Of a stretch of DNA of 64,000 bases, positions 1 to 11,112 are shown one piece after another. Origin of the DNA: Marchantia polymorpha subsp. ruderalis (lineage: Eukaryota; Streptophyta; Marchantiopsida; Marchantiales; Marchantiaceae). Each line of letters opens with the position of its first letter. The first letter of the stretch is position 1. A program made the position numbers and the translations under genes. A model generated the notes under the pieces. That model ran no database searches and had not been told where the DNA came from. It saw nothing but the letters and a program-made list of their open reading frames with translations. Location of the stretch: assembly GCA_037833965.1 (NCBI GenBank), contig AP031354.1, positions 9,774,001-9,838,000 on the forward strand, given 5' to 3'.

Positions 1-950
1 ATAAAAAAAATTCATGTCTAAATTGATTTCAAAAAATTGATTGACAAGAATTAATTGCAGAGCATGCCATGAGTTATTTTATGCAACAATTTTTTAACAT
101 CACTATGTATTGTTATTTTAAAACTTCAAACTCAATTTTGACTCAAGATGATTGCGTAGGTTGTAACTGAATGCAAAAAAAGTTAATCTTATTTTTAAAA
201 AATTAAAATCTTTTTGAAATTTCATTTGAAAAAAATAATCCTTTTTTCAGATGAGTTTTTTTATATATATATTTGTATGAATTTTTTAAGCAATGATTAG
301 TTTGGTTTTGATGATTGAGTTCGGATCAATAACATCTTTACAAAATATCTGCCAGAAGCTTTCTATGACATCAATTAAACTTTGAATTTCATAATCATGT
401 AATGAATGTCAAACTCATAGACTTGTTCATTGCATCAAATTTTTAATAGTCGACTTTTGTGAAAAGTTTTCAATGTGACAATAATGTTCACAAACTATTA
501 TCACCATCATACTTTCTCTTCATTTGATATCTGGGAAAAGTGTAGTGAAGAAATATCAATTGACCATAAATGATTTTTCCTAGCCCGATGGCAATATTTA
601 TTATATTCTACCAGAAGATCACAAATTTTTGACTTCGTGCAAACTCCGTCATCCTCATGAATGTCTTTTCTCGAGACCTAGCCTTTGCTTCATCTTTGAA
701 CACCGTGATGGGATCTTCTTATCTTTTTGGCTATCCACTTGTCTCTCTTTCGTAGTTTTCATACCCATGTTCTTGGCCTCTGGTTTTAGTTTTATTCCTT
801 GTCATCTCTCAGAGTTATCAAATCATAAGTCTCATAGAATATTTGGGTAATATACCATATATTTTACGGAAGTGTGGCATGAACTTAAAGCTCTTCATTA
901 CCATCGATAATGTGAATATTTGTTCATTGACTCAGACATTTGATGCCAGC
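1..950. other. AT-rich intergenic DNA, no gene seen
   Basis: Strongly AT-rich sequence with many short homopolymer runs and stops in all frames. A 73-codon open stretch near 629-850 has no ATG at its start and no recognisable motif. Nothing can be assigned. Confidence 0.6.
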
Positions 951-2300
951 TAGAATTAGTCATGTTAGATGATTCGTTGGGCTGACATCTAAGAAACGAA
1001 GATACAATATACATAACTCTAGTGTTTTAGAAGGTATCCCGATTATGAAGTGAAATTCTAGAAATGAGGCATATAATGAGAGGGGAAAATACCAGAAGCA
1101 GGTTCGCTGACAACTTTTGGCCTCCTGTGGAGAAGAGGGCAGCCCTGTCAATATATTGGCTACTACATGACCACAAGGGTTGAGTGCGAACACCGGAGAC
1201 TTCCCCACAAACTGATGGTGAACCAAGTTGCACCTCAAAGTTCCATGCTCCCACTTCTTTACCTTCTCGTTCCATGGATGGGATATTCTGCAGCCAAATT
1301 CCATGACCAAGAACTTGTCACAGTTCTTTAGAACTCCAAAGCCACTGACAAAGAAGGCAACCCAGTTCTTGGTCCGTCACTTCAGAGTCGACTTGGCACA
1401 ACGTCAGCACGCCAGAATGTAGGAAAATCCCAATTCTTTTCAAAGAGCTTTTGGGGATACCATTTCCTTACAGAAGAATCGTTAATAAATCAGGTCCGCC
1501 GTGACCGCTACATGTTCCTAGACCTTGGAATGATATTTTTCTTTGTCTACCGAAAGAGATAAAGGAGATGAACATCGATCAGCTCCCTCTGCTTTTTCTT
1601 TTCAACTCTCGGTCGAGCTGGTTTTGCAGATGTGAACATGTGTACCCCTTTTAGAATCGAATCAACTCTTTGAAACGATCGACGCTTGACCCAGGACGTG
1701 CTGATGCGAACTATATGTGGAGTCTAGCAAACCAGTTGTCACATAACTGTCAAAATGTAGATAAAAATAATCGCAAAGAATGGCAATCGGTGCTCTGCGG
1801 CTAGACTGCCTGTGGACCAGGTTCATCGGGTTCACGGGGAAGAAACCGATCCAGTACAACCATCTAAAGACAGGTAAAGGCGAAGGCGAAGGAGTCTAGA
1901 CGTGCTGCGCCGGATCAGTGGCAGTTGAGGTTTCCCTCGTAGTTTGGAGCTGAATCAAGTGGGAGGAATCTCTCTAACCGACCGTAAGAGGGCGTAGCCC
2001 ACACGTCAGTGGAGTTAGCACCAACCATGACTGTGAAGTGAAAGAAGCGATCCATGTGATTGCATGGACAGAATGTCACTGCCATAGAGATCCAAAGAAA
2101 ATATATCTGTTGCCACGGGAAGCCCATCGTTAGGTACGTACACATGAAGAATACACTATCCAAATAGTCCTATAATATAACAAATTACCCAGTTATGTAG
2201 GACAAAGAGGATGGGAAGAACCATTCGGTTCTACAAGGTTGAAAGAAGAAGCATTAGGCTAGGCCTTATATCATCATGATTGAGAAATTGGTTATTGCAT
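951..2300. other. GC-richer island without an identifiable gene
   Basis: Base composition rises relative to both flanks, and several open frames of 60-116 codons occur on both strands. The longest is on the minus strand at 960-1310. None shows a recognisable domain, and frames on the two strands overlap. It may be a non-coding transcript or a decayed gene; I cannot tell which. Confidence 0.4.
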
Positions 2301-4000
2301 GTACCGTGATTTTTGTTCATTCATATGTAAAGGTTGGAGCTTAAGAACTGATCCGGAATAAGATTACTCTTGTTGTTATCGCCGGTTGGGGCCTATGGTT
2401 CATTATTAGTCTCATTATTCTTTTAATTATTTTTTCATATATATATAATTCTTCTAAGCATTGAGATTTTGAAGATGTGTATAGATCTCGAATTTGAAGG
2501 TGGAATTCTATTCAAAATTTGATTTTATGGATTCTCTAAGCATTGTAGCTTAAAAGTAGTGCAACCAAAACTTAAAAATAATAGTACTTTCCAGACCCAC
2601 AAAGTTCAGCGCGAGCCGTTTTTACTTAGCTATATAACATCAACGCATCCATTATGTTGGTTTGTTAGTGTTGTAAAGATTGTAAGGAAAACGACTACTG
2701 TTTCAAAATAAAATAAAAACACAAATTTTTTCTTTTTTTATCTTTATATATTTTTATTCAATTTTTCATCTAAGTATTTCTAATTATACACAATCCCTTC
2801 ATCATGACTCTCATGTTTAACAATAACATGCATATACGTAAGTTTTATATCAAAATAACGTGCCTAGAAAAATAGGTTCTCCCAATGGTATTTAGCTATC
2901 TAATATACAGATACAACGTTGGATACAAATAAATTAAAAACCTTTTTTTTCAAATAGCTTCGGAATTTTTGGAAATTTCGTATGACAACCGATTGCATCT
3001 GCAATTCTGTTTCTACTACTGTATGGAAAAAAGATTCTTCCAAAAAATTAGTGATCCATGCTTTTTTATTCTTAAAGTCCTCGCCAAAGCCCTAGAATTT
3101 GTGAAATATCTTCGATCGATGGTAACTTTAAACATATTCATATAAGAAGGCTCTGATGTGTTATAAGATCCATGTAAATCGAAAAGATTTTCTCTGTTTT
3201 TTGAACTGAAAATTGATTTTCCATTTTCATATTATTAATCTCTCCTGCTCACAGCATTTTTTCATTTAATTTTTTTTTCATTATTTGAGTAAATATCTTT
3301 TTTAATTCTTTTTATTGATAAAGGTGTGAATTGTTTTAAAATTTCTTATTTCCTGATTATGATTATGAACTTCTAAACTACATGTTCACTAGGTTTCTGA
3401 TTTGATTATTTCTAACAATGATAAAAAAGGAGAAATAAAACTTAAAGTTGCAGAGATTTTCCTTGAGAAAGGTTATTAATGCTTCTAATAAGTATTGTAG
3501 AGAACGAATATAGCAAGCTGGAAAAGAATGAAGATGTTAGCGGCGATGTCAAGTAGCCGAGACTTTGAGATGAGAGGGTCCAGAGAAGATATCAGTGTAA
3601 TAGATATACACGCAATGTCATTTATTTTAATTGTATCCTACTGCTTTGACCCTTCGTTATTTCGAAATAGTTGAAGATAATTTGGAAGAGAATAATGAAA
3701 TTGATATTGCTTTACTTAATCTGGTCTCATGAAAGTTAAATATGTACATTAAAGCAATAGTACTATCATTGATCTATATGTTCAAAATATTGATAAGATA
3801 AATAATCAAGTGATTATGAATAAAATTGATTTAAAATCGGGATGATATTCTAAATAAACGAATAGAACCGGCTTGAGAAGAATGTAATTTAGCATGATTT
3901 GTATTTAGCTGAAAATGTCAAAGTCCCAAGAAATCACTCTACGTACTATTTATAAACCACTGATTAACACGACGGAAGGTTCCTTCTAATGATGATCTCG
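2301..4000. other. AT-rich desert
   Basis: AT-rich sequence with no open frame of 60 codons or more and no recognisable element. It is probably decayed repeat DNA, by analogy with the other deserts in the window. Confidence 0.5.
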
Positions 4001-5255
4001 TCAAAAATTACGTTGCTTCCAGGCAAAAACGTACACAGCGCATTTCAGAGCCAAGCAGATGAAGACCCCAGCAAGCAAGCAGACAACTATTGTATCTTAT
4101 CTTTCAACCCATCCGATGTTTCGCGTTCAGTTGCCTCTCTTCCATTTTGATTTGTCCTCATATTCAGCCATAATGTAAAACAAATTTGCGAATCTGTTAT
4201 GTGAGCCGAGGATTATTCGTTCTCTGATGAGATGCAAGCAATTTGAAGGAAATTTTGAATTCATTCTCCAGCACTCTTAAAATAACATCAGTTTTTTTGT
4301 TTTAACTCTATGATAGGAGTGAAGCAGTTGGTGGACCATCCAACACCTCTATGTGATTTCCACTACCGTAAACTCACGTGCCATTGGTGTGAGCCATAAA
4401 TGGTTTCAGATTGGCGAATCCAGGGTGCCATATACAGAACTCTTGCGAGTACGTTGCATGATCTATCAAATCCCCTCTTTAGCAACAGCGGGTATAAAGG
4501 TTAACAAGGTTACACCAAAAAGTACGGAAGATCCATCCAGCGTGAAACCAAAGGTTTAATTTCATCTAGCTCTATGGAAATGTTCAATAAATCAAAGTTA
4601 TCTAATTAGACAACACATCCAACAAAATATACAGAAAAGCATGAATCTATGAATCTATCAAAGAATTAAACACCTTGACTAAAATATCCAATGTATGCAA
4701 AAGAATGACAATGATATGTTCTCATGTCGGGATCGTCATCCGAAACTACGATAACGAACAGGTTAAACATGTTTAAAATTAAATTATTGCTTTGAGTCTC
4801 GTTACGTTATTGCAAGTTCCATTCTGTAAGGCTGGAATTGGGACCAACCAGAGGTTCATGACACTAAATTATGTTCATGAATATGTAACACGAGAAGCAG
4901 CCGCTTACATGAAAAGGCACGAATTCCATTTTGTTCGCAGGGACTTCAGCATAAAATTCGGGCACTTGAAGACGACGAGTGGAAGTCCGTGGCAAATTTG
5001 GAGATGCAGCCCCGGCGGCCTCAGATGAGAACTCTCAGCCACCGGCTGAGCCTGAAGTCCTGTGACGGAGAGGAGGCGGGGTCCAGGAGCTTAAAGACCA
5101 TCAGATGGTCAGTCCTACAGATGCACGTCGACTACCATCATTTTCGACAAATACAAGAGCAGATTTTAGAGACCGAACCATCGTAATGTTCGTGCACTCT
5201 TGACTGCTCACTGTAACGGGTTACTCGAAATTCAATCCGTGGATTGAGTTTTAGA
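4001..5255 (+). promoter_or_regulatory. Upstream region and leader of the TauE/SafE-like gene
   Basis: The 1.25 kb before the transporter start becomes GC-richer toward the gene. A TATA-like motif (TATAAAGG) lies at 4493-4500, about 760 bp before the ATG. If used, it implies a long leader or a spliced one. Short open frames at 4353-4559, 4792-5028 and 4989-5186 have no recognisable motif and are more likely upstream ORFs than genes. The promoter assignment is inference. Confidence 0.3.
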
Positions 5256-6692
5256 ATGGAGTCTCGTATCAATGTACAGATTTTAGTCGTGATTATTTCG
5301 ACAATTTTTGTGGTCTGTCATTCGTCTCCAGCAGAGGACGATGTCGCTACCTCGGCCTTCTTGAAATCAAGCAGCAGCAGAGTGAGCTTCTGGAAAGAGA
5401 ACGAGCAGTGGCTTAAGTCGTTCGTGGGTGCAATCGATGACGATGAAGATCTCGGCGACAAGTGGCCCAAGCTTGAGCTCAGCTGGCGCCTGTTTATGGG
5501 CACTTTGGTGGGATTCGCTGGATCCGCATTGGGTAGCGCAGCTGGAGTGGGAGGCGGGGGATTTTACTTAACAATGCTCAATTTGTTCATCGGCTTCGAC
5601 GCCAAGACATCAACCGCTCTCTCCAAAGCGATGGTGATGGGGGCTGCCGTCGCGTCTACGCTTTTCAATCTCAGAGAGAGGCACCCTACGGAGAAGAATA
5701 AGCCTGTCATCGATTATTCCATGGCAGTTCTGTTTCAGCCCTTACTGCTCGTGGGAATCAGTATCGGAGTTATTTTTAACGTAATGCTGCCTGAGTGGCT
5801 GATCACCGTGTTCCTGTGCGTTCTATTCTTTCAAATAAGCTCGGGGGCCATCTCCAGAGCGAATGAATTGTCGCGGCGAGAGAAAATGCTGCGGAAGACC
5901 GAGCAATGTGCAACCGCGGAAGGCGAATGCGGAAGCGGAGAGTACGTTGCCATCAGCTCGGGAGATGAATCACCAGCGGAAGCTGAAGAAAATGTTCCGA
6001 CACCTTTCAAGCTCATGATCGTGTGGAGCAAGACGGCAATGTTGTTGGTCACCTGGGCCATCTTTCTCTTACTGCAAATCACCAAATTGTACGTCCCAGA
6101 CTGCTCCGCCTGGTACTGGATTCTGAATGCCGTACAGATTCCTGTGGCGCTAGGAGTCACATGTTATGAGGCGTGGAACCAAAAGCGGAATCAGAGACAC
6201 CAACTTCATTCAGAATTGGGCGTGCCAGACGAGAGGAAGGCTCCATCGGGATTATGGAAGTATTTTCTGTACGCAACTTACGGCCTCGGAGGTGGGATCA
6301 TTGGTGGCCTTCTCGGAGTAGGCGGGGGTGCGATCATGGGACCTGCGTATTTAGAGCTGGGATTGCCTCCTCAGGTCGCCAGTTCCACTGCCAGCTTCGT
6401 CATGGTCTTCTCTTCATCCCTGTCTGTGATGGAATACTGGCTTCTGGATCGACTCCCTGGGGCCTACGGAGTTTATTGCGTATCGCTGGCGGTGGTGGCA
6501 TCTCTGTGCGGCCAGGTTATCATCAAGAGAGTCGTTCAAGCAACTGGCAGGGCTTCCTTGATAGTGTACACATTAGCTTTCAGTGTCTTGGCCTCTGGAA
6601 TTGTACTCACCATCTTGGGAGCGATCAGAATCTACATCACATGGACCTCAGGAGGCTACATGGGATTTAACAGCGTATGCGCAGCTCCGTGA
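5256..6692 (+). CDS. TauE/SafE-family sulfite/sulfur-anion exporter-like membrane protein, intronless
   Basis: A single uninterrupted frame encodes 478 aa. I chose the ATG at 5256; a TTG four codons upstream is in frame but is not a plausible plant start. The protein has an N-terminal hydrophobic segment (about residues 8-20) compatible with a signal peptide. Two homologous membrane halves follow, each opening with the glycine-rich signature of the family: AGVGGGGF near residue 96 and GGIIGGLLGVGGG near 345. A hydrophilic acidic loop (about 205-255) separates them. The second half contains ASSTASFVMVFSSSLSVMEY, very typical of plant TauE proteins. Family members are polytopic anion transporters. 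Bacterial ones export sulfite, sulfoacetate or taurine-derived compounds, but the plant substrates are mostly unknown, so substrate and membrane location are inference. Length matches plant homologues and there are no breaks. The absence of introns is noteworthy but not abnormal. Confidence 0.93.
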   Translation: MESRINVQILVVIISTIFVVCHSSPAEDDVATSAFLKSSSSRVSFWKENEQWLKSFVGAIDDDEDLGDKWPKLELSWRLFMGTLVGFAGSALGSAAGVGGGGFYLTMLNLFIGFDAKTSTALSKAMVMGAAVASTLFNLRERHPTEKNKPVIDYSMAVLFQPLLLVGISIGVIFNVMLPEWLITVFLCVLFFQISSGAISRANELSRREKMLRKTEQCATAEGECGSGEYVAISSGDESPAEAEENVPTPFKLMIVWSKTAMLLVTWAIFLLLQITKLYVPDCSAWYWILNAVQIPVALGVTCYEAWNQKRNQRHQLHSELGVPDERKAPSGLWKYFLYATYGLGGGIIGGLLGVGGGAIMGPAYLELGLPPQVASSTASFVMVFSSSLSVMEYWLLDRLPGAYGVYCVSLAVVASLCGQVIIKRVVQATGRASLIVYTLAFSVLASGIVLTILGAIRIYITWTSGGYMGFNSVCAAP

Positions 6693-7430
6693 CGAGAGCT
6701 TTAAGAGCAAAGCTCATATTAGAATTGGGGAAGGAGGCAGAGACCGATGCAGTCGCTCCACCATAGTCGAAGCGCATGGTGGTGCATGCACCGTAACTGC
6801 CCTCGATCCGTCAGCTGCAGCTGTCACAGTCGAGAAGCGAATCGGGGTCCACGATCACACCCAACTGCCTTCCCTTTGTTCCCTACGTACAAGCTTCAGC
6901 AGCCTTAGAAGTGCCTTGATCACCAACAAAGTATACCACGTACGCACACCTGCTGCAGAGATTCGACACATGGATGGTACTGTGCAGCTTTTCACTGGAC
7001 TTCTTCTTGGAACTACTCCATGCGTCCTGATGCAAACTGATTTTGGCTCACACATTGGAAGTAAGCATAAAGACTGGAGATCGGTCAAGTAGAGGGCAGC
7101 AGCTTTCAGCTTTTGTCGTAATTGAAGGTTGTTGGGGAGGACGACATGTGCTCCTTTCCTCCACCAGTGTTTTTTGGTGACGCCTTTTCTGTTATAATCG
7201 AGTAGTGTATATGAATCATACATAACGCGGAAGGCCTTCACCCCGTGGAAGAGGTAGTTTCAAGTAGCTGTGTACAACATTTTTTGGCCTCGATATTTCT
7301 CTTTCCTTCAAGAATATGCGAGGGGTTGCCGTGAATAGAAATACGACCCCCTTATTGCAACAATTGGTTCACGTTACGTGAACTTTGTGAAGCATATATC
7401 GCATTTTCTACCATAAACCTGGAACCAACA
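6693..7430 (+). other. Probable 3' untranslated and downstream region of the TauE/SafE-like gene
   Basis: GC content stays close to that of the gene for about 500 bp after the stop codon and falls after about 7250. Open frames here (6583-7092 plus, 6855-7241 minus) overlap on opposite strands and show no domain. I read this as 3' UTR and flank; the cleavage site was not located. Confidence 0.4.
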
Positions 7431-7589
7431 AAATGACTTTTGGTGTTCCTTTCACGAGATCCGCGTTGTGGGGATAGCTTGGACCTTCAAACTGAAGCAG
7501 AAAGCTTCACACCGGATGCTTTCGAAATTTTGTGCTTGCGTGTGGCGTGGGCCTTTACTCTCTTGCTCAACTCATCTCCAGTCAACACA

Positions 7590-7946
7590 ATGACTTCGCG
7601 TAGCACAGAAGAACTCATCGACGTGGGAAGGTTATGTAGACCTATAAAATCTCTTGAGTCGCTTTACTGTCTGATTACTTTGTGCCTTCTATATACACAA
7701 GTTGTAAACTGCACGAAAGACCATTGGAATCTTTTGGATGAAATAATCAATATGGTTGCAAAGAATATAAGAAATTTATACAAAATGTACAAAGAATCTT
7801 CCAAAATGTTTGAACTGGTTCAAAAGGACACATGCACGGCCGATCTTAGAATCTTAAAGATTGATTGTAGTTTGTACACTCTCCATCAACGAGGTTGTGT
7901 TTGTGACTTAATAGATAATCATCTAGGACATGTTCCATCACTGTAG
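7590..7946 (+). CDS. Hypothetical open reading frame, function unknown
   Basis: An ATG at 7590 opens a 118-codon frame, and the frame is open back to 7440 without another ATG. The protein has one hydrophobic stretch (LYCLITLCLLYTQVV) followed by a lysine- and cysteine-containing tail. I recognise no domain. It lies about 900 bp downstream of the transporter gene on the same strand. The length is unusual for AT-rich sequence, but codon use is not clearly coding. It could be an exon, a decayed gene or chance. Confidence 0.2.
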   Translation: MTSRSTEELIDVGRLCRPIKSLESLYCLITLCLLYTQVVNCTKDHWNLLDEIINMVAKNIRNLYKMYKESSKMFELVQKDTCTADLRILKIDCSLYTLHQRGCVCDLIDNHLGHVPSL

Positions 7947-8298
7947 TTATTCATGGAATAAGACACGTGATTAAACACCATTCACAAGACTAGATAAAGA
8001 TTCAACCAAAACGGAAGAGAGGTTGAAGCGTGCTAATCTCTTTTGTGATAGATCAATATGTTTCAAACTCACATGCAAATCATCGTCTCGATGCTCAATA
8101 CATGAGTAGTGAAATTCGATGTATTAATTGTAATTAATTCTGCTCTTGTTGAGTATAATATATTGGATATCACTTCATGTTGTACAAGGAAAATTATCTA
8201 GAATATTCTTCTCTTTTATTTTGTAACTCTAAACTTGAGAATGTACATTTTCAATTAATATCAATCTTATCGATCCCAAGTGACAATGATATTGAACA
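7947..8298. other. AT-rich spacer, nothing recognised
   Basis: Short AT-rich stretch with no open frame and no repeat that I can see. Confidence 0.5.
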
Positions 8299-8299
8299 C

Positions 8300-8590
8300 A
8301 AAAAGTATAACATGTTATTATTGCTTGCCAAATAAACAAAGAACTGTTATGTAGATTCTAGATACAAAAAATAAATATTTATTTAATAAGCTTCGTCAGT
8401 CTTATAAAATGATTTAACTTTCATTATATATAAAAAAAGTATGACATGTTATTATTGCTTGCCAAAAAAACAAAGAACTGTTATGTCAATTTTAGATACA
8501 AATATATATATATATATATATATACATACATACATACATCAATTATATAACCTTCATCAATCTTATAAAATTACTTAACTTTCAGAATAT
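8300..8590. repeat. Tandem duplication of an about 134-bp AT-rich unit
   Basis: Two adjacent copies share the blocks CATGTTATTATTGCTTGCCA, ACAAAGAACTGTTATGT and TCTTATAAAAT in the same order. The first copy starts near 8300 and the second near 8434 (offset 134 bp at the AAAAAGTAT landmark). The second copy is longer because it has acquired an (AT)n/(CATA)n microsatellite at 8502-8539. This is direct sequence evidence. The function is unknown and probably neutral. Confidence 0.8.
8502..8539. repeat. Compound (AT)n-(CATA)n microsatellite
   Basis: About 23 bp of alternating AT is followed by about 15 bp of CATA repeats, inside the second copy of the 134-bp duplication. It is absent at the corresponding place in the first copy. 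Confidence 0.9.
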
Positions 8591-8982
8591 AATATTGCAT
8601 AAATGTGTGATTGAATCATAATAGAACACTTTGCAATTAAAAAAAAGACCATTTTTCTTGCAATCAACCCATCAAAATTAATTATAGATCTTATAGAAAC
8701 TACTGCACATTAAACTTATATTTTAAGTTTGAAAATTTTATTGTATGAACTCATGGATGTGAATTTTGGAAAGAGAGATAATTGTAGTGGCTTATTCTTC
8801 ATGCCAAATGAAAAAACTTTGAAGCTTATATTTATTACTGAAATTGGAATACCTCATAAGAAGAGTCTCAATCTATTAAAAAAACACACTTATTTTACAC
8901 GAATGTAGACTCATAAAGATATTTCATGAGCTTACGTTTAAACTTCAAGATACACTTTTTGTAGCATTTTTACAATAGTTGA

Positions 8983-8990
8983 TTTATTTT
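8983..8990. repeat. Left target-site duplication of the 9-kb DNA transposon
   Basis: TTTATTTT here is repeated exactly at 9585-9592, immediately outside the other terminal inverted repeat. The motif is low in complexity, so the match alone would be weak. It gains weight from sitting exactly at both ends of the inverted repeats. Confidence 0.65.
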
Positions 8991-9584
8991 GGGAACGGCT
9001 AGTTATCCTGGGTTTAGGCTATTTATCCTCACCCTGCTATACTCTACATAAGAAATGTTTGTGATTGGTGATAGAAAGACAAAAATATTTTTGGAACCGT
9101 GCAAAGACGAAAACTAGACGGTGAATATAGTCTTTGCGGGATACCGCGACTAATATCATCTAGTATCAAATGGGTGAAATAGGAAAATTTCCTCATTGCA
9201 TTTGCATGGAACTCATGAATTCCTCACACGCCTGAACTAATGCTTCTAGGAATTCGCAAGGGAGCACCTCCACTAACATTGGACCTGAGAAAATCATTCT
9301 ATAGATCGAATCTTGCATTTAGTGATTGGATCAACATTCAGTTTGATGCACATTCAAATAGGTTTATAAGATTTCATTTCAGAATACACGCAGCAGACAC
9401 TTGCAATGGACATGCAAAAAGGGATGAAATCGAAGTAACATATGGTACGACAAAATGTTGCGATACCAATCGTGGTAATCTACCCACTCATAATTTTTAT
9501 TTACTAATCACATAACTCTCTTTATGTAAAGTATAGTAGTATGAGATATAATTAACCTAAACTGAGTGATAACTAGTAGTTACC
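8991..9584. mobile_element. Non-autonomous DNA transposon (MITE-like) with long terminal inverted repeats
   Basis: The first about 83 bp (8991-9073) and the reverse complement of the last about 87 bp (9498-9584) align over their whole length at roughly three-quarters identity. Shared blocks include CTAGTTATC, GTTTAGG, CTATACT, TACATAA and GTGATT. The ends read GGGAAC and, on the opposite strand, GGTAAC. The element is 594 bp and flanked by an identical 8-bp duplication. An 8-bp duplication suits hAT-like elements; long inverted repeats are more usual in Mutator-like ones. I leave the superfamily open. The interior has a 91-codon open frame (9240-9515) without ATG or transposase motifs, so the element is judged non-autonomous. 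Divergence between the arms implies an old insertion. Confidence 0.78.
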
Positions 9585-9592
9585 TTTATTTT
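9585..9592. repeat. Right target-site duplication of the 9-kb DNA transposon
   Basis: TTTATTTT is identical to 8983-8990 and directly abuts the outer end of the right inverted repeat. Confidence 0.65.
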
Positions 9593-10670
9593 TAATATAC
9601 ATGAAAGAGTCATGAATTTATTAAAGAAAAAAGTAGTTGAGCACAAACGAGTCAATTTTCATTCATTGCACAAAATTGTAAATCGTACATTTTTCTAGTA
9701 ATCTATATATATTTATAAAATTTAACTTTATAGAAGCATACAGAGCTGCTTTAGACATGTACACAAATAACTTGTTAAGTTGGACTAATGTCTTAGGATG
9801 TCACAATATTTTAACATTTCACGAACATCAAATTATATTTTACGGTCTTATAGGGTCTCTGGATATTGAGTAAACCTGTTGTTGATTTGAAAATGTTGGC
9901 ACTCAATGGTTTCATACGTAAAGTAAAAAAAAAAAACCTTGATATTCTATCACATGTGCTTCTTTATATCCCTATGATAAATTTGGCACAAATTTGATTC
10001 AAGCCACATATGTGTGTTGTGATTCATTATGTAATAAGAAAATGAGGCATGTACACAACTTGAAAGTGAGTTGATAGTGAATGTGCCTACGCCTTAAAGA
10101 TATTTGAGAGAGTATTTTCCAAACCTCCTATGATGTTTTTGATTCCAAGAAATTGGGCTTTATTCATGATGAAGGCCGATGGGGATTTGCGAAGGCCACC
10201 AAAGCGCAAAAGGCCTTTTGTACTCACACTTTGCTTGGAAGAAGTTTGAAGACCGAAAGCCAATGACTGAAAAAAAATGAGAAGAGATATGGGTCAGAGA
10301 TATTTATAAATCAAAAGTTAAAAAATGCACTGAAAACCACCCATGTACTAGCAGCGCTTTCTCTTCACGCCTTTTGCAATATGATGGCTCCATCACTTGA
10401 ACCAGCTCCTTGCAAGATCCGAGCACCAATGGAGATGCCCTGCAGTAGTAAATTGCAAGAGGACAACTTTTCATGGCGATGCCATGTACTAGAGTGGTGG
10501 CACAAGAACATGAGCAGAGGGGTCATCGAAGATGGCCTTTACAGGTCCAGTTCCGATTACGCGTCTAAGATAGGGACGGTTCAAGGAAATTCCTAAGATA
10601 AAAGTCAGAAGCAAAACAAAACAAAAGCACCTAAAACAGAGGGAGGAATCCTTAACTTGTTGGCATCAGT
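9593..10670. other. AT-rich intergenic DNA with one short ATG frame
   Basis: Mostly AT-rich. Composition rises at 10130-10640, where an ATG at 10381 opens a 71-codon frame (stop ends at 10596) rich in Cys, Met and Trp. I recognise nothing in it. It may be a decayed exon. Confidence 0.35.
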
Positions 10671-10673
10671 TAG

Positions 10674-11012
10674 ATGCACATTTTTCGCAAGAGATCTTTA
10701 GTATTCAGTAGAATCTCGCTCAGAGTAGTGCTCAAGGGCAAACCAAATATTTATGCGATATTTTTCGTTATCATAAGCGTTATGGTAGGTGGGTTCCTCG
10801 AGATCAACTGTTTAATGCAAAGTTTAAGTTTACGATGGACAACGAACTTCCTCCGGTACCGCAATCATATACATCTTCTGTATCCCAACGATCCTTTCAT
10901 GTCTATCATTATTCATACAACGGGACACAAGGAACATAACAAAGAGGATGGGAAGGCCCATCAAGTCGAACAAGGAACGAACCATACAATCATAATGTAC
11001 ATCATGATTTAG
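10674..11012 (+). pseudogene. Possible remnant of a membrane-protein exon, frameshifted
   Basis: One plus frame gives a convincing hydrophobic helix (NIYAIFFVIISVMVGGFLEI) followed by a polar stretch. A neighbouring frame then gives a second one (TAIIYIFCIPTILSCLSLFI, near 10856-10915) followed by basic residues. Joined by a frameshift near 10835-10850, the two would form consecutive transmembrane helices. The spacing faintly recalls NIPA-type magnesium transporters, but the resemblance is weak and made by eye. A 93-codon minus-strand frame (10830-11111) overlaps and is probably a shadow. Confidence is low. Confidence 0.22.
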
Positions 11013-11112
11013 AAGTGTAGATGTCCATGGGGAATCTTGGATTTCCCCCTTTGGAAATGTATCCGCAATACAGAAAGCTAATTTGAAAACTCCGTTCGAA
11101 TATGGATGCATT

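Noticed and set aside
5244-5255. TTG start four codons before the transporter ATG
   Set aside because: It is only the open-frame boundary. The first ATG at 5256 leads directly into a normal signal-peptide-like N-terminus.
9240-9515. 91-codon frame inside the DNA transposon as a transposase fragment
   Set aside because: It has no transposase motif, and the first codon is not ATG. More likely chance.
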